From JAOUEA01 sp963821935 (GTDB taxonomy: Bacteria; Actinomycetota; UBA4738; HRBIN12): a stretch of DNA of 64,000 bases. Location of the stretch: the NCBI GenBank assembly GCA_963821935.1, contig CAWGFM010000005.1:558001-622000 (forward strand), read 5' to 3'. Position numbers and translations under genes: made by a program. Of the stretch, positions 1 through 8,241 are shown in pieces. Within the stretch, counting starts at the first letter, position 1; each line of letters starts with the position of its first letter. The notes beneath the pieces were generated by a model, which worked only from the letters and a program-made list of their open reading frames with translations, ran no database searches and had not been told where the DNA came from.

Positions 1-3
1 TCT

Positions 4-285
4 TCATCGGCTGGAATACGGCAGCAGGGCCATCTCGCGAGCGTTCTTGACGGCCGACGCCACGTCACGCTGGTGCTGCACGCAGTTGCCGGTGACGCGA
101 CGCGCCCGGATCTTGCCACGCTCGGACACGAACTTGCGAAGCGTGATCGTGTCCTTGTAGTCGACGTAGTCGATGCGGTCCTTGCAGAAGATGCAGAACT
201 TGCGCTTGCCCTTCTTCTGCCAGGCCTTCTCTTCCTTATCGCGTCGCCGCTTGGGCTCGCGGCCGCGACCTGATTTAGCCGCCAT
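4..285 (-). CDS. rpsR: 30S ribosomal protein bS18
   Basis: This is bS18, a primary component of the small-subunit platform. The 93-residue product has the family core: a basic N-terminus, a FCIFC cysteine pair, the YVDYKD segment, a GNC cysteine later on, and the RDVASAVKNAREMALLPY tail. Retention of the cysteines makes this the zinc-binding (C+) form by family knowledge. The ATG at 285 has a GAGGAG ribosome-binding site about 10 bases upstream, inside the end of ssb. A start further upstream would add an unrelated N-terminus. It is the third gene of rpsF-ssb-rpsR and overlaps ssb by 11 bases, so translation is probably coupled; rplI would be expected next but lies beyond the window. Confidence 0.97.
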   Translation of the reverse strand: MAAKSGRGREPKRRRDKEEKAWQKKGKRKFCIFCKDRIDYVDYKDTITLRKFVSERGKIRARRVTGNCVQHQRDVASAVKNAREMALLPYSSR

Positions 286-739
286 CCAGTGGGTTCTCCT
301 CTTGTTGTTCGCCGCCACCGCCGACCGGTGCCGCGACACGCTCGCCCCAGTCGCCGGATGACGAGCTGGCACTCGAACGGGACTGACGCTCGACCCGTGC
401 CGTCGCCCACCGCAGGCTGGGACCGACCTCGTCGGCCTCGATCTCGATGGCGGACCGCTTGTCGCCGTCCTGGTTCTCCCAAGCTCGGTAATTCAAACGA
501 CCGGCCACGACCACGCGGGAACCACGGGTCAGTGACTCGGCCACGTTCTCGCCCAGGCTGCGCCAGCAGTTGACGCTGAAGTACGACGTTTCGCCGTCCT
601 TCCAGCCTCCGGCGCCGTCGGGCATGCGGCGGTTCACGGCGATCCGGAACTTGCACACGGCCGCTCCGTTGGGCGTGTAGCGCAGCTCGGGGTCGTCGGT
701 CAGGTTGCCGACGACGGTCACCTGGTTATCGCTCGCCAT
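275..739 (-). CDS. ssb: Single-stranded DNA-binding protein
   Basis: This protein coats single-stranded DNA in replication, repair and recombination. Residues 1-110 form a standard bacterial SSB OB-fold: it begins NQVTVVGNLTDDPELRYTPNG and contains the KFRIAVNRR, SYFSVNCW and GSRVVVAGRL strands. A short Ser/Gly-rich linker follows, and the 154-residue protein ends in EENPLDGG. The usual acidic tip (DDDIPF or similar), which recruits partner proteins, is not present, although this ribosomal-operon copy is normally the main housekeeping SSB. Its end overlaps the rpsR start, and rpsF lies 28 bases upstream. Identity is certain; the unusual C-terminus could be a lineage feature or an indel. Confidence 0.95.
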   Translation of the reverse strand: MASDNQVTVVGNLTDDPELRYTPNGAAVCKFRIAVNRRMPDGAGGWKDGETSYFSVNCWRSLGENVAESLTRGSRVVVAGRLNYRAWENQDGDKRSAIEIEADEVGPSLRWATARVERQSRSSASSSSGDWGERVAAPVGGGGEQQEENPLDGG

Positions 740-767
740 GTTGCCTCACCTCAGTTTCGGTCCACGC

Positions 768-1130
768 CTAGGCGGTCTGGGCCTTGGCGGGGGAAGAAGC
801 AGCTTCCTTCTTGTCGCGCCGGTTGGGGCGGGAGTTCTCACGCTTCTGGGGCAGCACCAGTACCTTGAACCGCAGCACCTCGTCGGCAAGGTTGAGGACC
901 CGCTCCAATTCGATCTGGGCTTCGGGCTCGGCCGTGAAGTTGGCCACGACGTAGTAGCCCTCGGTCTGGCGATCCACCTCGAAGGCGAACCGTCGACGGC
1001 CCCACCGATCGATGTTGGAAACCTCACCACCGGTGGCGCCAACCACCTTGGTGATGCGATCGACCGCCGTGGCGACGACGCTCTCGTCGGCCTCGGCGGG
1101 CACGATGAACATGATCTCGTACTCCCTCAA
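768..1130 (-). CDS. rpsF: 30S ribosomal protein bS6
   Basis: bS6 binds bS18 and central-domain 16S rRNA in the small subunit. The 120-residue product has the family signature: REYEIMFIV at the start, GRRRFAFEV and EGYYVVANF in the middle, and a lysine- and alanine-rich tail. I place the start at a TTG codon at 1130, because it gives the canonical N-terminus and lies 8 bases from a perfect AGGAGG at 1139-1144. The first downstream ATG (1112) would delete the first beta-strand residues. It leads the rpsF-ssb-rpsR operon and is divergent from panB. Confidence 0.95.
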   Translation of the reverse strand: MREYEIMFIVPAEADESVVATAVDRITKVVGATGGEVSNIDRWGRRRFAFEVDRQTEGYYVVANFTAEPEAQIELERVLNLADEVLRFKVLVLPQKRENSRPNRRDKKEAASSPAKAQTA

Positions 1131-1311
1131 ACATCCACCTCCTCTGGTCTGGACGGCCCCCTCACACGAGAGGGAGCAGAAAGGGAATGAGGGTCGCCCA
1201 GCAGTGTACGGGAACGGCCAGAACGCTAGCACCGGGCTACGACAGGGAAGCTCTGGCGCTCGAGGCCGGTTAGACTGATGCACTGCCGTGCACTTGAAGG
1301 AGGCGCGAGCG
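1131..1311. promoter_or_regulatory. Divergent promoter region, rpsF operon / panB
   Basis: This 181-base gap separates the start codons of rpsF and panB and must hold both promoters. On the minus strand a TACACT hexamer (1203-1208) is a candidate -10 for rpsF, but no good -35 is visible at 16-18 bases. On the plus strand TAGACT (1271-1276) is a candidate -10 for panB. An AAGGAGG ribosome-binding site for panB is at 1297-1303. The promoter assignments are weak pattern matches. Confidence 0.35.
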
Positions 1312-2130
1312 ATGACCGTTTCGACCCACGATCTCAGGACGTGGAAGGGTGAGGGCCGCCGCTGGGTGATGCTCACCGCGTACGACTACCCCACCGCCCA
1401 GATCCTCGATGCCGCCGGCGTTCCCGTGATACTGGTGGGAGATTCACTGGGCCGCAATGTGCTTGGCTACTCGAACGAACTCCCGGTGACCATGGCCGAG
1501 ATGCTCCACCACGTGAAGGCCGTCGCTCGCGGGGCGAGCCACGCCATGGTCATCGGCGATCTGCCGTTCATGTCGTATCAAGCGTCTCTGGAAGACGGCG
1601 TTCGCAACGCCGGCCGACTCGTCAAGGAAGGCGGCGCCCATGCCGTCAAGCTCGAGGGGCTGCAACCGGAGCTGGTTCACCGCCTCACCGAGATCGGGAT
1701 CCCCGTCATGGCCCACGTGGGCCTGACGCCCCAGTCGGTCTACGGGCTCGGTGGCTACAAGGTGCAAGGCAGAGGCGAAGCCGCCCAGAAGGTGCTGGAG
1801 CAGGCACACCAGCTCGAGAAGGCGGGGGCGTTCGCGCTCGTGCTGGAGGCGCTGCCCGCCGACCTGGCCGCCGAGATCACCGGCGGCTTGCAGATCCCCA
1901 CCATCGGGATCGGCGCCGGTCCCGGCGCGGATGCGCAGGTGCTGGTCATCAATGATCTCCTCGGACTCACCGAGAAGCCGCCGAAGCTGGCGAAGGCCTA
2001 CGCGGATCTCCGGGGCGAGATCACCCGCGCCGTCGAGTCATTCACCGACGATGTCGAGGCCGGCACGTTCCCCGACGCGGATCACAGCTACGACGGAGCC
2101 CGGGGCGTCGGCACTCACTGCACGCCCTAG
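1312..2130 (+). CDS. panB: 3-methyl-2-oxobutanoate hydroxymethyltransferase
   Basis: PanB transfers a hydroxymethyl group from 5,10-methylene-THF to 2-oxoisovalerate to make ketopantoate, the first committed step of pantothenate and CoA synthesis. The 272-residue length is normal. Family residues are in place: the metal-binding VGDSLG (D44) and GDLPF (D83) motifs, VKLEG (K113, E115), and E179 in the VLEALP segment as the expected general base. The GIGAGPGADAQVLV block is also typical. The ATG at 1312 is chosen over an in-frame GTG at 1288 because AAGGAGG lies 8 bases upstream. It is monocistronic as far as can be seen; the next reading frame is an unrelated membrane protein. Confidence 0.96.
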   Translation: MTVSTHDLRTWKGEGRRWVMLTAYDYPTAQILDAAGVPVILVGDSLGRNVLGYSNELPVTMAEMLHHVKAVARGASHAMVIGDLPFMSYQASLEDGVRNAGRLVKEGGAHAVKLEGLQPELVHRLTEIGIPVMAHVGLTPQSVYGLGGYKVQGRGEAAQKVLEQAHQLEKAGAFALVLEALPADLAAEITGGLQIPTIGIGAGPGADAQVLVINDLLGLTEKPPKLAKAYADLRGEITRAVESFTDDVEAGTFPDADHSYDGARGVGTHCTP

Positions 2131-2164
2131 ACTTCGGCCATGTCGTGGTGCCTCGCCGCATCGC

Positions 2165-2679
2165 ATGGTGTTGCTCGGCGTGGCCACCTTCGTCCTCGCG
2201 GCCCTCGCACGCACTTCGCTGGCGGGGCAGACGCGGGCCCGCTCCTCGCCGGCGCTACGGCTGGCGCCATCGCGGTCGCCGCACTCGCGGCGTTCGCGCA
2301 GCTACCGCCTCACCGGCGACTCGCCATGGGTTTCGTTCGACGGGCACCGCTGGCGTGGCCCTGGCGATCTGGTGATGTTCGCACCTCATCATGGCAAGAA
2401 GGTCGTGGAGGGCTACGAGGGACATCGACGTTGCAGATCGCCGACCTCAGCGCTCCAGCATTCGCCGGCCTGGCCGCGTGGCTGTTGTTCGCGGTCTGCC
2501 TGCATCTTCGCCGTCGCCCTGGTGGGATCGTCGAGGGCGACAGACCTCTGAACCCGTGGGTGATCTTCGTCGGGTCGTGGCTCGGAAGCCTCGTGGTCGT
2601 CGATCTCGCCGTGTTCCTCACGAGGACGGACGTGACGACCGTGCAGATCCAGACCCCCGAGGGGTCATCGACACCGTGA
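2165..2679 (+). pseudogene. Small membrane protein, reading frame broken by about three indels
   Basis: No single frame makes sense here, but joining three frames gives a coherent protein of about 170 residues. It starts MVLLGVATFVLAALART, passes through a second helix (GPLLAGATAGAIAVAALAAF), a soluble stretch (TGDSPWVSFDGHRWRGPGDL), then two more helices (FAGLAAWLLFAVCLHL and NPWVIFVGSWLGSLVVVDLAVFL). Frame changes fall near 2230, 2300 and 2425. The last frame ends in a TGA that overlaps the GTG start of the histidine kinase (GTGA), so the two are probably translationally coupled. I do not recognise the family. It could be a membrane partner or input module for the kinase. Clustered indels in a GC-rich stretch suggest assembly error, not decay. 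Confidence 0.45.
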
Positions 2680-3678
2680 CGGCGGGGCCGGTGGGGGTGA
2701 TCATCGCGTGGGCGGTGGTCGGCGCACTCGCCGTCGCCGGGGCACGGTGCATGCTGGATGCGAGGAGTGGCGCACTCGTCGGGATGGCTCTGCGCGGCGG
2801 CCGTCTCCGCGATGGGCGGGCCTGGCGTCTGGCTGCTGAGCCAGGGGTCGGGGTGGTGGTCGTTCCAGATGGCGACGGCTTGGTACGTCGCTGTTCCGAC
2901 GATCGTCGGGGTGTTCGTGCTCATGGCAGCGCTCGCTTCCACTCGAACGACGGTGTCCTCCATGCGGCGTTCCACCGACCGGGCGGATCAGATCCTGGAA
3001 GGCCGGGCGGAGATCGCCTCGATGATCGCCCACGAGGTGCGCGGGCCGGTCACCACGATCCGTGGCATCGCATCGACGGCATCCACCCACTACCAGGGCC
3101 TGAGTGACGAGGAGCGCCGCGAGTTCTTCGATCTCATCGAACAGGAGTCGCGACGGTTGCTGAGCGCCGTCGACCAGACCTCGCTCGCCCTGAAGATCGA
3201 TGCCGGGTCGCTGACCTACCAGAAGGCGCCGGCGCCGTTGGCCACGATCGTGCGGGCCGGCGTGGACGCAGCCGGTGTTCCGGCAGACCTGCATACGGTC
3301 CACGTGCTGGCGCAGGAAGATGTCTCATTGGTCGCCGACGCATCCAGGCTCACCGAGATGGTCCGCCAGCTGGTCGAGAACGCGGGCAAGTACTCGCCAC
3401 CGGGCACCCCCATCATCGTGCGCGGCGTCGTCGATGGAGACGTTGCGCTCATCGAGGTCATCGACGAAGGCCCCGGCATCCCCGACGACCAGCGAGAAGC
3501 CGTCTTCACTCGATTCACGCGGTGGCGGCCCCGGGGATACGAAGAACAGCCGGGAAATGGGCTCGGTCTCTTCATCTGCAGGGGGTTGGCAGCCGAACAC
3601 CGAGGGAAGATCACCGTTGAGGACGGCCAGGCCGGGGGTACCATGCTCCGAGTCAGGCTGCCACTGGAGGGAGTCTAG
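2676..3678 (+). CDS. Membrane histidine kinase (one frameshift in this assembly)
   Basis: This is a sensor histidine kinase of a two-component system. After correction it is about 333 residues with three N-terminal membrane helices, a short linker, a dimerisation/phosphoacceptor helix with IAHEVRGPVTTIRG (phosphorylated His), and an ATPase domain with an N-box (QLVENAGKYSPPG), G1 (DEGPGIPD) and G2 (GNGLGLF). There is no HAMP or PAS domain, so sensing is probably in the membrane. The GTG start at 2676 overlaps the preceding stop. The first two helices are split by a +1 shift at the GGG run 2781-2783; removing one G joins ALVG to WLCAAAVSAMGGP. The stop at 3678 directly abuts the GTG of the response regulator, its likely partner. 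Confidence 0.85.
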
Positions 3679-4365
3679 GTGGGCGCATCCGATCAGAAGG
3701 TCACGCTGCTGATCTGCGATGACCACAAGATCCTTACCGACGCGTTGGCGACGGTCGTGGGCCTGGATCCCACCCTGGTCATGGTCGCCCCGCCGGTCCA
3801 CGATCCGATCACCGCCATCGCGGTGTGCACCGAGCAGCTCCCCGACGTCGTGCTCATGGACATCGTGTTCAAGGGCGAGGGCAACGGTGACATGAGCGGC
3901 ATCGAGGCGACGCGAGCGATCAAGGAGGTCTCGCCGTCCACCAAGGTCGTCATCATGACGGCGCACGACGAAGACCGCCTGCTCGTGGAGGCCGTCGAGG
4001 CCGGGGCGTCCGGGTTCCTGGGCAAGGACGAGGCGGCCGAGGAGCTGCTGTCCGCCGCCAAGGCTGCCGCCGACGGTGAGGTGTTGATCGACCCCACCAC
4101 CCTGACCCGCCTGTTGGCGCAGGTCGCCCGCGAACGCGAGGCGCAACGGGGCGCCCAGAGCCTGCTCGACGACCTCACCGATCGCGAACGGGAGATCCTC
4201 CAGCTCCTGGCGGAGGGCATGCGCAACGACGACATCGCGACCAAGCTCTTCATCAGCCCCCAGACGGTGCAGACGCACGTGCGCAACATCTTGGGCAAGC
4301 TGCGCGTGCATTCCAAGCTGGAAGCGGTCGCGTTCGCGGTCAAGCACGGCGCCATCGCGGTCTGA
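3679..4365 (+). CDS. LuxR/NarL-family response regulator
   Basis: This DNA-binding response regulator has 228 residues: receiver domain at about 1-130 and LuxR-type helix-turn-helix at 165-225. Receiver residues are intact: the acidic pair D14/D15, phosphoacceptor D61, T94 and K116. A small insertion (KGEGNGDMSG) follows D61. The output domain has the signature LTDREREILQLLAEGMRNDDIA and TVQTHVRNILGKL. The GTG start immediately follows the kinase stop and has GGAGGGAG upstream, so kinase and regulator form one operon and very likely a cognate pair. No autoregulatory site is obvious. Transcription ends at the strong hairpin downstream. Confidence 0.93.
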   Translation: MGASDQKVTLLICDDHKILTDALATVVGLDPTLVMVAPPVHDPITAIAVCTEQLPDVVLMDIVFKGEGNGDMSGIEATRAIKEVSPSTKVVIMTAHDEDRLLVEAVEAGASGFLGKDEAAEELLSAAKAAADGEVLIDPTTLTRLLAQVAREREAQRGAQSLLDDLTDREREILQLLAEGMRNDDIATKLFISPQTVQTHVRNILGKLRVHSKLEAVAFAVKHGAIAV

Positions 4366-4504
4366 GCCTCGCCCCAGGCCTCTACCCCGACCCGGGTATC
4401 TACGATTACCGACGCCTGGGAATCAATACAGAGGGCCCTGCGAGCCGAATAGAGAGTCAGACAAGCTCGGGCCACCACCCCCTCGGTGACCCGATCTCAC
4501 AGCG

Positions 4505-4541
4505 AAGGACCCGAGTCCACCCCTCCCGGACTCGGGTCCTT
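4505..4541. terminator. Bidirectional intrinsic terminator
   Basis: A perfect 14-bp inverted repeat, AAGGACCCGAGTCC paired with GGACTCGGGTCCTT, is separated by a 9-base loop. It lies between two convergent operons: the LuxR-type regulator (ends 4365) and the HAMP kinase (ends 4595 on the other strand). The AAGG/CCTT ends supply short T tracts on both strands, so it can serve both. The rest of the 229-base gap shows no gene. Confidence 0.85.
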
Positions 4542-4594
4542 TCCTATTGGGGATCGTTGGGGATCGCGGGAAGGACTCGCGGTACAGGGCACGT

Positions 4595-5929
4595 TCACGA
4601 TGGCAGGAGGATTGTCACCAGGCCTCCTCCGCCATCGCGCGTCCCCATCCGCACGGTCCCTCCATGAGCCTTGGCGACGGCCTGCACGATCGACAACCCA
4701 AGGCCGGCGCTGCCCTCCAGATCGTGACCGTTGCCGAACCCCGGGCCTGTATCGAGCACGCTGATCTCGACACCGTGGGAGTTACTGCGCGCTGCGATCG
4801 TGACGTGGCCCTCCTGGGGCGTGTGCCGGATCGCGTTGTCCACCAGATTCGAGACGGCCTGGCGGATCCTGGTTGGGTCCATCTGCGCGTTCGGTCCGGC
4901 GGCAGCGTCCACCTCGAGCGAGACGCCTCGTTCGTCGGCTCGAGGCTGGAAGCCCTCGGCGACCCGGTTGAGCAACGCGCCGATATCGACCGCTTCCCGC
5001 CGGATGGGCAGGGCGCCGCCTCGCAGGCGCGAGAGGACGAGCAGATCCTCGGCGAGGCGCACCAGGGAGTCGACCTCGTTGGCACAGCTCCGCAGCGCGG
5101 CCTGGAGCTCATCCTGCGTCCGAGCTCGTGACAACGCCAGGTCGAGCTCGCCCTTCAGGACGCTGAGGGGGGTGCGGAGCTCATGGCTCGCCCGATCCAA
5201 GAACCCTCGCTCCGACTGCATGGAGCGCTGGAGCCGTTCCAGCATCTCGTTGAGCGTGCTGGCGAGACGCCGGAGCTCGTCGTGCGCCTGGGGCAGGCTC
5301 AGACGGCGCTCGGGCTCGGAGACCGAGATCGCTTGGGCCTCCAGTCGCATGCGCTCCACCGGCCGAAGGGCCGCGCCCGCCACGATCCACCCCAGGCCGG
5401 TCGAGATGAGCAGGGCCGAGGCTCCACCCAACAGGAGTTCCGCCCGGAGCGTGGAGACCGCCTCCTCGCGATCGTCCAGGGTCCGGGCCGTCACGATGAA
5501 GGCTTCCGGGCTTCTTGGCTCGCCCGAGGTCGTGGGTATCGCGAACACGCGGAGTGGGTGATCGATGGCCGGGACGCGCGTCTCGACGAAGATGCCGCCC
5601 GGCCCCGGAAGCCGATCCACGGGCAGGAACGGCTCGGCGGCGAATGCCGACGCCGAGTCGAGCACCGAGCCGTCCGAACCCACCACCTGGGACAGAGCGT
5701 CGTCGGCGTCGATGATGGCTGCATCGGCGGTCAGCGTGTCACCTCGTTCGACCGTGGCAGCCACGAACTGTGCCTGGGACATCAGGCCTTCGTCGATCGA
5801 TTCCGTGAGGTCGCGGTGGAGTCGGTACTGCAGGAACGCTCCCAGAGCGACCACGACGACCGCCATGCCCGCAGCGAACGCCAGCGTCAGCCGCCAGCGG
5901 AGCGGCAGCCTAGACAGCATCGGCGGCAT
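4595..5929 (-). CDS. HAMP-domain sensor histidine kinase
   Basis: This 444-residue two-component sensor is of classic design. It has a first membrane helix at about 14-35, a periplasm-side sensor of about 120 residues, a second helix (LLISTGLGWIVAGAAL), and a HAMP linker (LRPVERMRLEAQAIS). The H-box is FLDRASHELRTPLSVLKGEL; the ATPase has SNLVDNAIRHTPQEG (N), DTGPGFG (G1) and GSAGLGLSI (G2). The start is an ATG at 5929 or 5920; both overlap the end of the upstream regulator (20 or 11 bases), implying coupling. With the PepSY protein and OmpR-type regulator it forms a three-gene operon. Its ligand is unknown; CutS/TcrY-like envelope-stress kinases are the nearest general type. Confidence 0.93.
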   Translation of the reverse strand: MPPMLSRLPLRWRLTLAFAAGMAVVVVALGAFLQYRLHRDLTESIDEGLMSQAQFVAATVERGDTLTADAAIIDADDALSQVVGSDGSVLDSASAFAAEPFLPVDRLPGPGGIFVETRVPAIDHPLRVFAIPTTSGEPRSPEAFIVTARTLDDREEAVSTLRAELLLGGASALLISTGLGWIVAGAALRPVERMRLEAQAISVSEPERRLSLPQAHDELRRLASTLNEMLERLQRSMQSERGFLDRASHELRTPLSVLKGELDLALSRARTQDELQAALRSCANEVDSLVRLAEDLLVLSRLRGGALPIRREAVDIGALLNRVAEGFQPRADERGVSLEVDAAAGPNAQMDPTRIRQAVSNLVDNAIRHTPQEGHVTIAARSNSHGVEISVLDTGPGFGNGHDLEGSAGLGLSIVQAVAKAHGGTVRMGTRDGGGGLVTILLPS

Positions 5930-6602
5930 CGAGGTCGTCTCGCAGCCGGTAGCCCGCACCTCGGACCGTCTCGAGCGAATGCCGATGGAACGGCCGGTCG
6001 ATCTTGCCCCGCAGGTAGCGGATGTACACGTCCACGATGTTGGAACCGCCCTCATAGGCGAAGTCCCAAGCGTGCTCCAGGAGCCACATGCGACTGAGCA
6101 CCTCGCCGGGCCGGCGCATGAACAGCTCCAGCATCGCGAACTCCTTGGCGGTCAGCTCGACCCCGACATCTCCACGCGCGACGCGGTGGGTCGCCGGGTC
6201 GAGCGAGAGGTCCCCGACCCGCAACGTCGCGGGGCGATCCGGCGCCCCCCGTCGGACCAATGCTCGAACCCGAGCCAGCAGCTCGATGAAGTCGAACGGC
6301 TTGACGAGGTAGTCGTCGGCGCCGGAGTCGAGGCCCGTGACCCGATCGTCGACCGCGTCCCTGGCCGTGAGCATCAGGACGGGCATCCAGCGCTCACCCT
6401 CGCGAAGCCGGCGGCAGACCTCGAACCCATCGAGATCGGGGAGCCCCACATCGAGGACCACGACGTCGTACGGGTTCTCCGAGGCGAGCCACAGACCATC
6501 CTCGCCGGTCTGCGCCAGGTCCACCGCGTACCCCTGCTCGCGAAGGCCACGCTGGATCAGCCTGCCCATGCGGACCGTGTCTTCCACAACGAGGACCCTC
6601 AC
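5910..6602 (-). CDS. OmpR/PhoB-family response regulator
   Basis: This 230-residue DNA-binding regulator has a receiver domain (1-115) and a winged-helix output domain (about 130-225). Key residues are E7/D8, phosphoacceptor D51 (VVLDVGLPDLDG), T79 (MLTARD) and K101 (DYLVKPF). The output domain has ELTAKEFAMLELFMRRPGEVLSR and the terminal TVRGAGYRL wing. The GTG at 6602 is chosen because it gives the standard MRVLVVEDT start and has GGAGG five bases upstream. It lies downstream of the PepSY gene and overlaps its kinase, the usual arrangement for a cognate pair. Confidence 0.94.
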   Translation of the reverse strand: MRVLVVEDTVRMGRLIQRGLREQGYAVDLAQTGEDGLWLASENPYDVVVLDVGLPDLDGFEVCRRLREGERWMPVLMLTARDAVDDRVTGLDSGADDYLVKPFDFIELLARVRALVRRGAPDRPATLRVGDLSLDPATHRVARGDVGVELTAKEFAMLELFMRRPGEVLSRMWLLEHAWDFAYEGGSNIVDVYIRYLRGKIDRPFHRHSLETVRGAGYRLRDDLDAADAV

Positions 6603-6674
6603 GCGCACCTCCAGCAGGCATCGTAGAGCGCAGGCCCGCACTCGCGCCCAGCGGTGGAGGCGATCGACGCTGGA

Positions 6675-7019
6675 TCAGGAATCGCCCGCGGAGCCCTCGC
6701 TCTGCGGCTCGTTCGGGTCGTCCTCATCGGGTTCGGACCCGGTCACGCGGAACTGCTGGTCGAGGTTCACCTCGACGACCGATCCGTCCTCCAGCTGGAT
6801 CTCCACGCCGTAGGCGGCTCCGTCGTCACCGACCTCTGAATCGACCACCGTGCCCTGACCGACCTCGGCCAACGCCGCCGTCGAGGCTCGATCGAGATCG
6901 GAGCCCGTGAGCGGTGCATCGGAGTCGGTCGCTCCCCCCGCCACGGCGATCGTCGCACCACCGGCGACCAGTCCGAGCGCGAGCGTGCCACCGGCGATCA
7001 GCTTCCGCTTCGTGTCCAT
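6675..7019 (-). CDS. Secreted or membrane-anchored PepSY-domain protein
   Basis: This 114-residue protein has an N-terminal signal or anchor (KRKLIAGGTLALGLVAGG followed by small residues) and then one PepSY-like domain: LTGSDLDRASTAALAEVG, GTVVDSEVGDDGAAYGVEIQ and GSVVEVNLDQQFRVTG. It ends in a very acidic tail rich in Asp, Glu and Ser. PepSY domains are often found in extracytoplasmic regulators or inhibitors. It is the first gene of an operon with the OmpR-type regulator (72-base gap) and HAMP kinase, so it may modulate or be the output of that system. The divergent 125-base gap to the methyltransferase gene should hold its promoter. Confidence 0.85.
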   Translation of the reverse strand: MDTKRKLIAGGTLALGLVAGGATIAVAGGATDSDAPLTGSDLDRASTAALAEVGQGTVVDSEVGDDGAAYGVEIQLEDGSVVEVNLDQQFRVTGSEPDEDDPNEPQSEGSAGDS

Positions 7020-7144
7020 GTCCGTGTCCTCCTGTTCCGTTCCGCTCGTCGACGGTGGGTGCCGCCAACGGAGGGCAGGCTAGCTGTCAACAGATGAAGG
7101 AACGATGAGAATGCGACGATCGCGAAGGAGCAAAGGGAGAGGTC

Positions 7145-8233
7145 ATGGCGACGACGGAGCACAGCACAGAGGCGCTGGTCGAGCGGGTGTTCGCCGCCGG
7201 GCTCGGCATGGGGGAGATCCTCACCATCCATCTCGGGGTGCGACTCGGGTTCTATCGCGCGCTGCGCGATCGAGGGCCGCTCAGCGCACCCGAGCTCTCG
7301 GAACAGACCACGACGTTCGAGCGATACACACGGGAATGGCTCGAGCAACAGGCGGCCGCGGGCATCCTGACCGTCGACGATGTGAGTGCGTCGGCCGATC
7401 GGCGTCGATACGCCTTGCCCGACGGCCATGCCACACCGCTCCTGGATCCGGACAGTCCTTCCTCGATCGAACCGTTCGCCCGGTCGTTCGTGGCGCTGGC
7501 CGCGGCGATGCCGGCGGTCGAGGACGCGTTCCGTACCGGGAACGCCGTGCCGTGGAGCGCATACGGCCGTGTCATGACCGAAGCGCAGGGCGACTTCAAC
7601 CGGCCGTGGCTGCTGGGCTCGCTGGGGACCGCGTACCTACCCTCCATCCCCGACCTGCATGACCGGCTTTCGAGCGGTCCCGGGAAGGTGGCCGACGTGG
7701 CCTGCGGTGTGGGATGGGCGGGCATCGCCCTGGCGCAGGCCTACCCCTCGGTCACGGTCGATGGGTTCGACCTCGACGAGTTGTCGATCGACCTGGCCAG
7801 GATCAACGCGCACGAGGCGGGGGTGGGCGATCGCGTCACCTTCCACACGGGAGATGCTGCGGCGGCCGGGCATCAAGGTGAGTACGACCTGGCGATCGTC
7901 GTGGAATCGATCCACGACATGGCCCAGCCCGTCGACGTGCTGGCCAGCATCCGGAGCATGCTGAGGCCCGGCGGGGCCCTGATCGTTGCCGACGAGCGGG
8001 TCGAGGATTCGTTCACCGCGCCGGCGGGCGAGGTCGAGCGGGTGTTCTACGCCTACAGCGTGCTGTGCTGTTTGCCGTCCGGCATGGAGGACCACACCGC
8101 GGCGGGCACCGGCACGGTCATGCGCCGCTCGACGTTCGAGGACTACGCGCGCAGGGCGGGCTTCGATGAGGTCCAGGTCCTGCCGATCGAGCACGACTTC
8201 CTCCGGTTCTACCGGCTGGACACGCCGGCCTGA
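7145..8233 (+). CDS. Class I SAM-dependent methyltransferase
   Basis: This 362-residue methyltransferase has an N-terminal winged-helix/dimerisation region (about 10-100, LGVRLGFYRALRDRGPLSAPEL) like that of small-molecule O-methyltransferases, followed by a Rossmann SAM-binding domain. Motif I is VADVACGVGWAG (182-193); an acidic residue ends strand 2 (VDGFDLDE); LRPGGALIVADERV is the post-motif region. The substrate cannot be told from sequence. ATG 7145 has a GGGAGAGG ribosome-binding site. It appears to be a single-gene unit, convergent with arfB. Confidence 0.88.
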   Translation: MATTEHSTEALVERVFAAGLGMGEILTIHLGVRLGFYRALRDRGPLSAPELSEQTTTFERYTREWLEQQAAAGILTVDDVSASADRRRYALPDGHATPLLDPDSPSSIEPFARSFVALAAAMPAVEDAFRTGNAVPWSAYGRVMTEAQGDFNRPWLLGSLGTAYLPSIPDLHDRLSSGPGKVADVACGVGWAGIALAQAYPSVTVDGFDLDELSIDLARINAHEAGVGDRVTFHTGDAAAAGHQGEYDLAIVVESIHDMAQPVDVLASIRSMLRPGGALIVADERVEDSFTAPAGEVERVFYAYSVLCCLPSGMEDHTAAGTGTVMRRSTFEDYARRAGFDEVQVLPIEHDFLRFYRLDTPA

Positions 8234-8241
8234 CGGCGCGG

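Noticed and set aside
2676..3678. A natural programmed frameshift in the kinase gene
   Set aside because: There is no slippery heptamer or downstream pseudoknot evident, and many other indels in the window have the same look, so assembly error is simpler.
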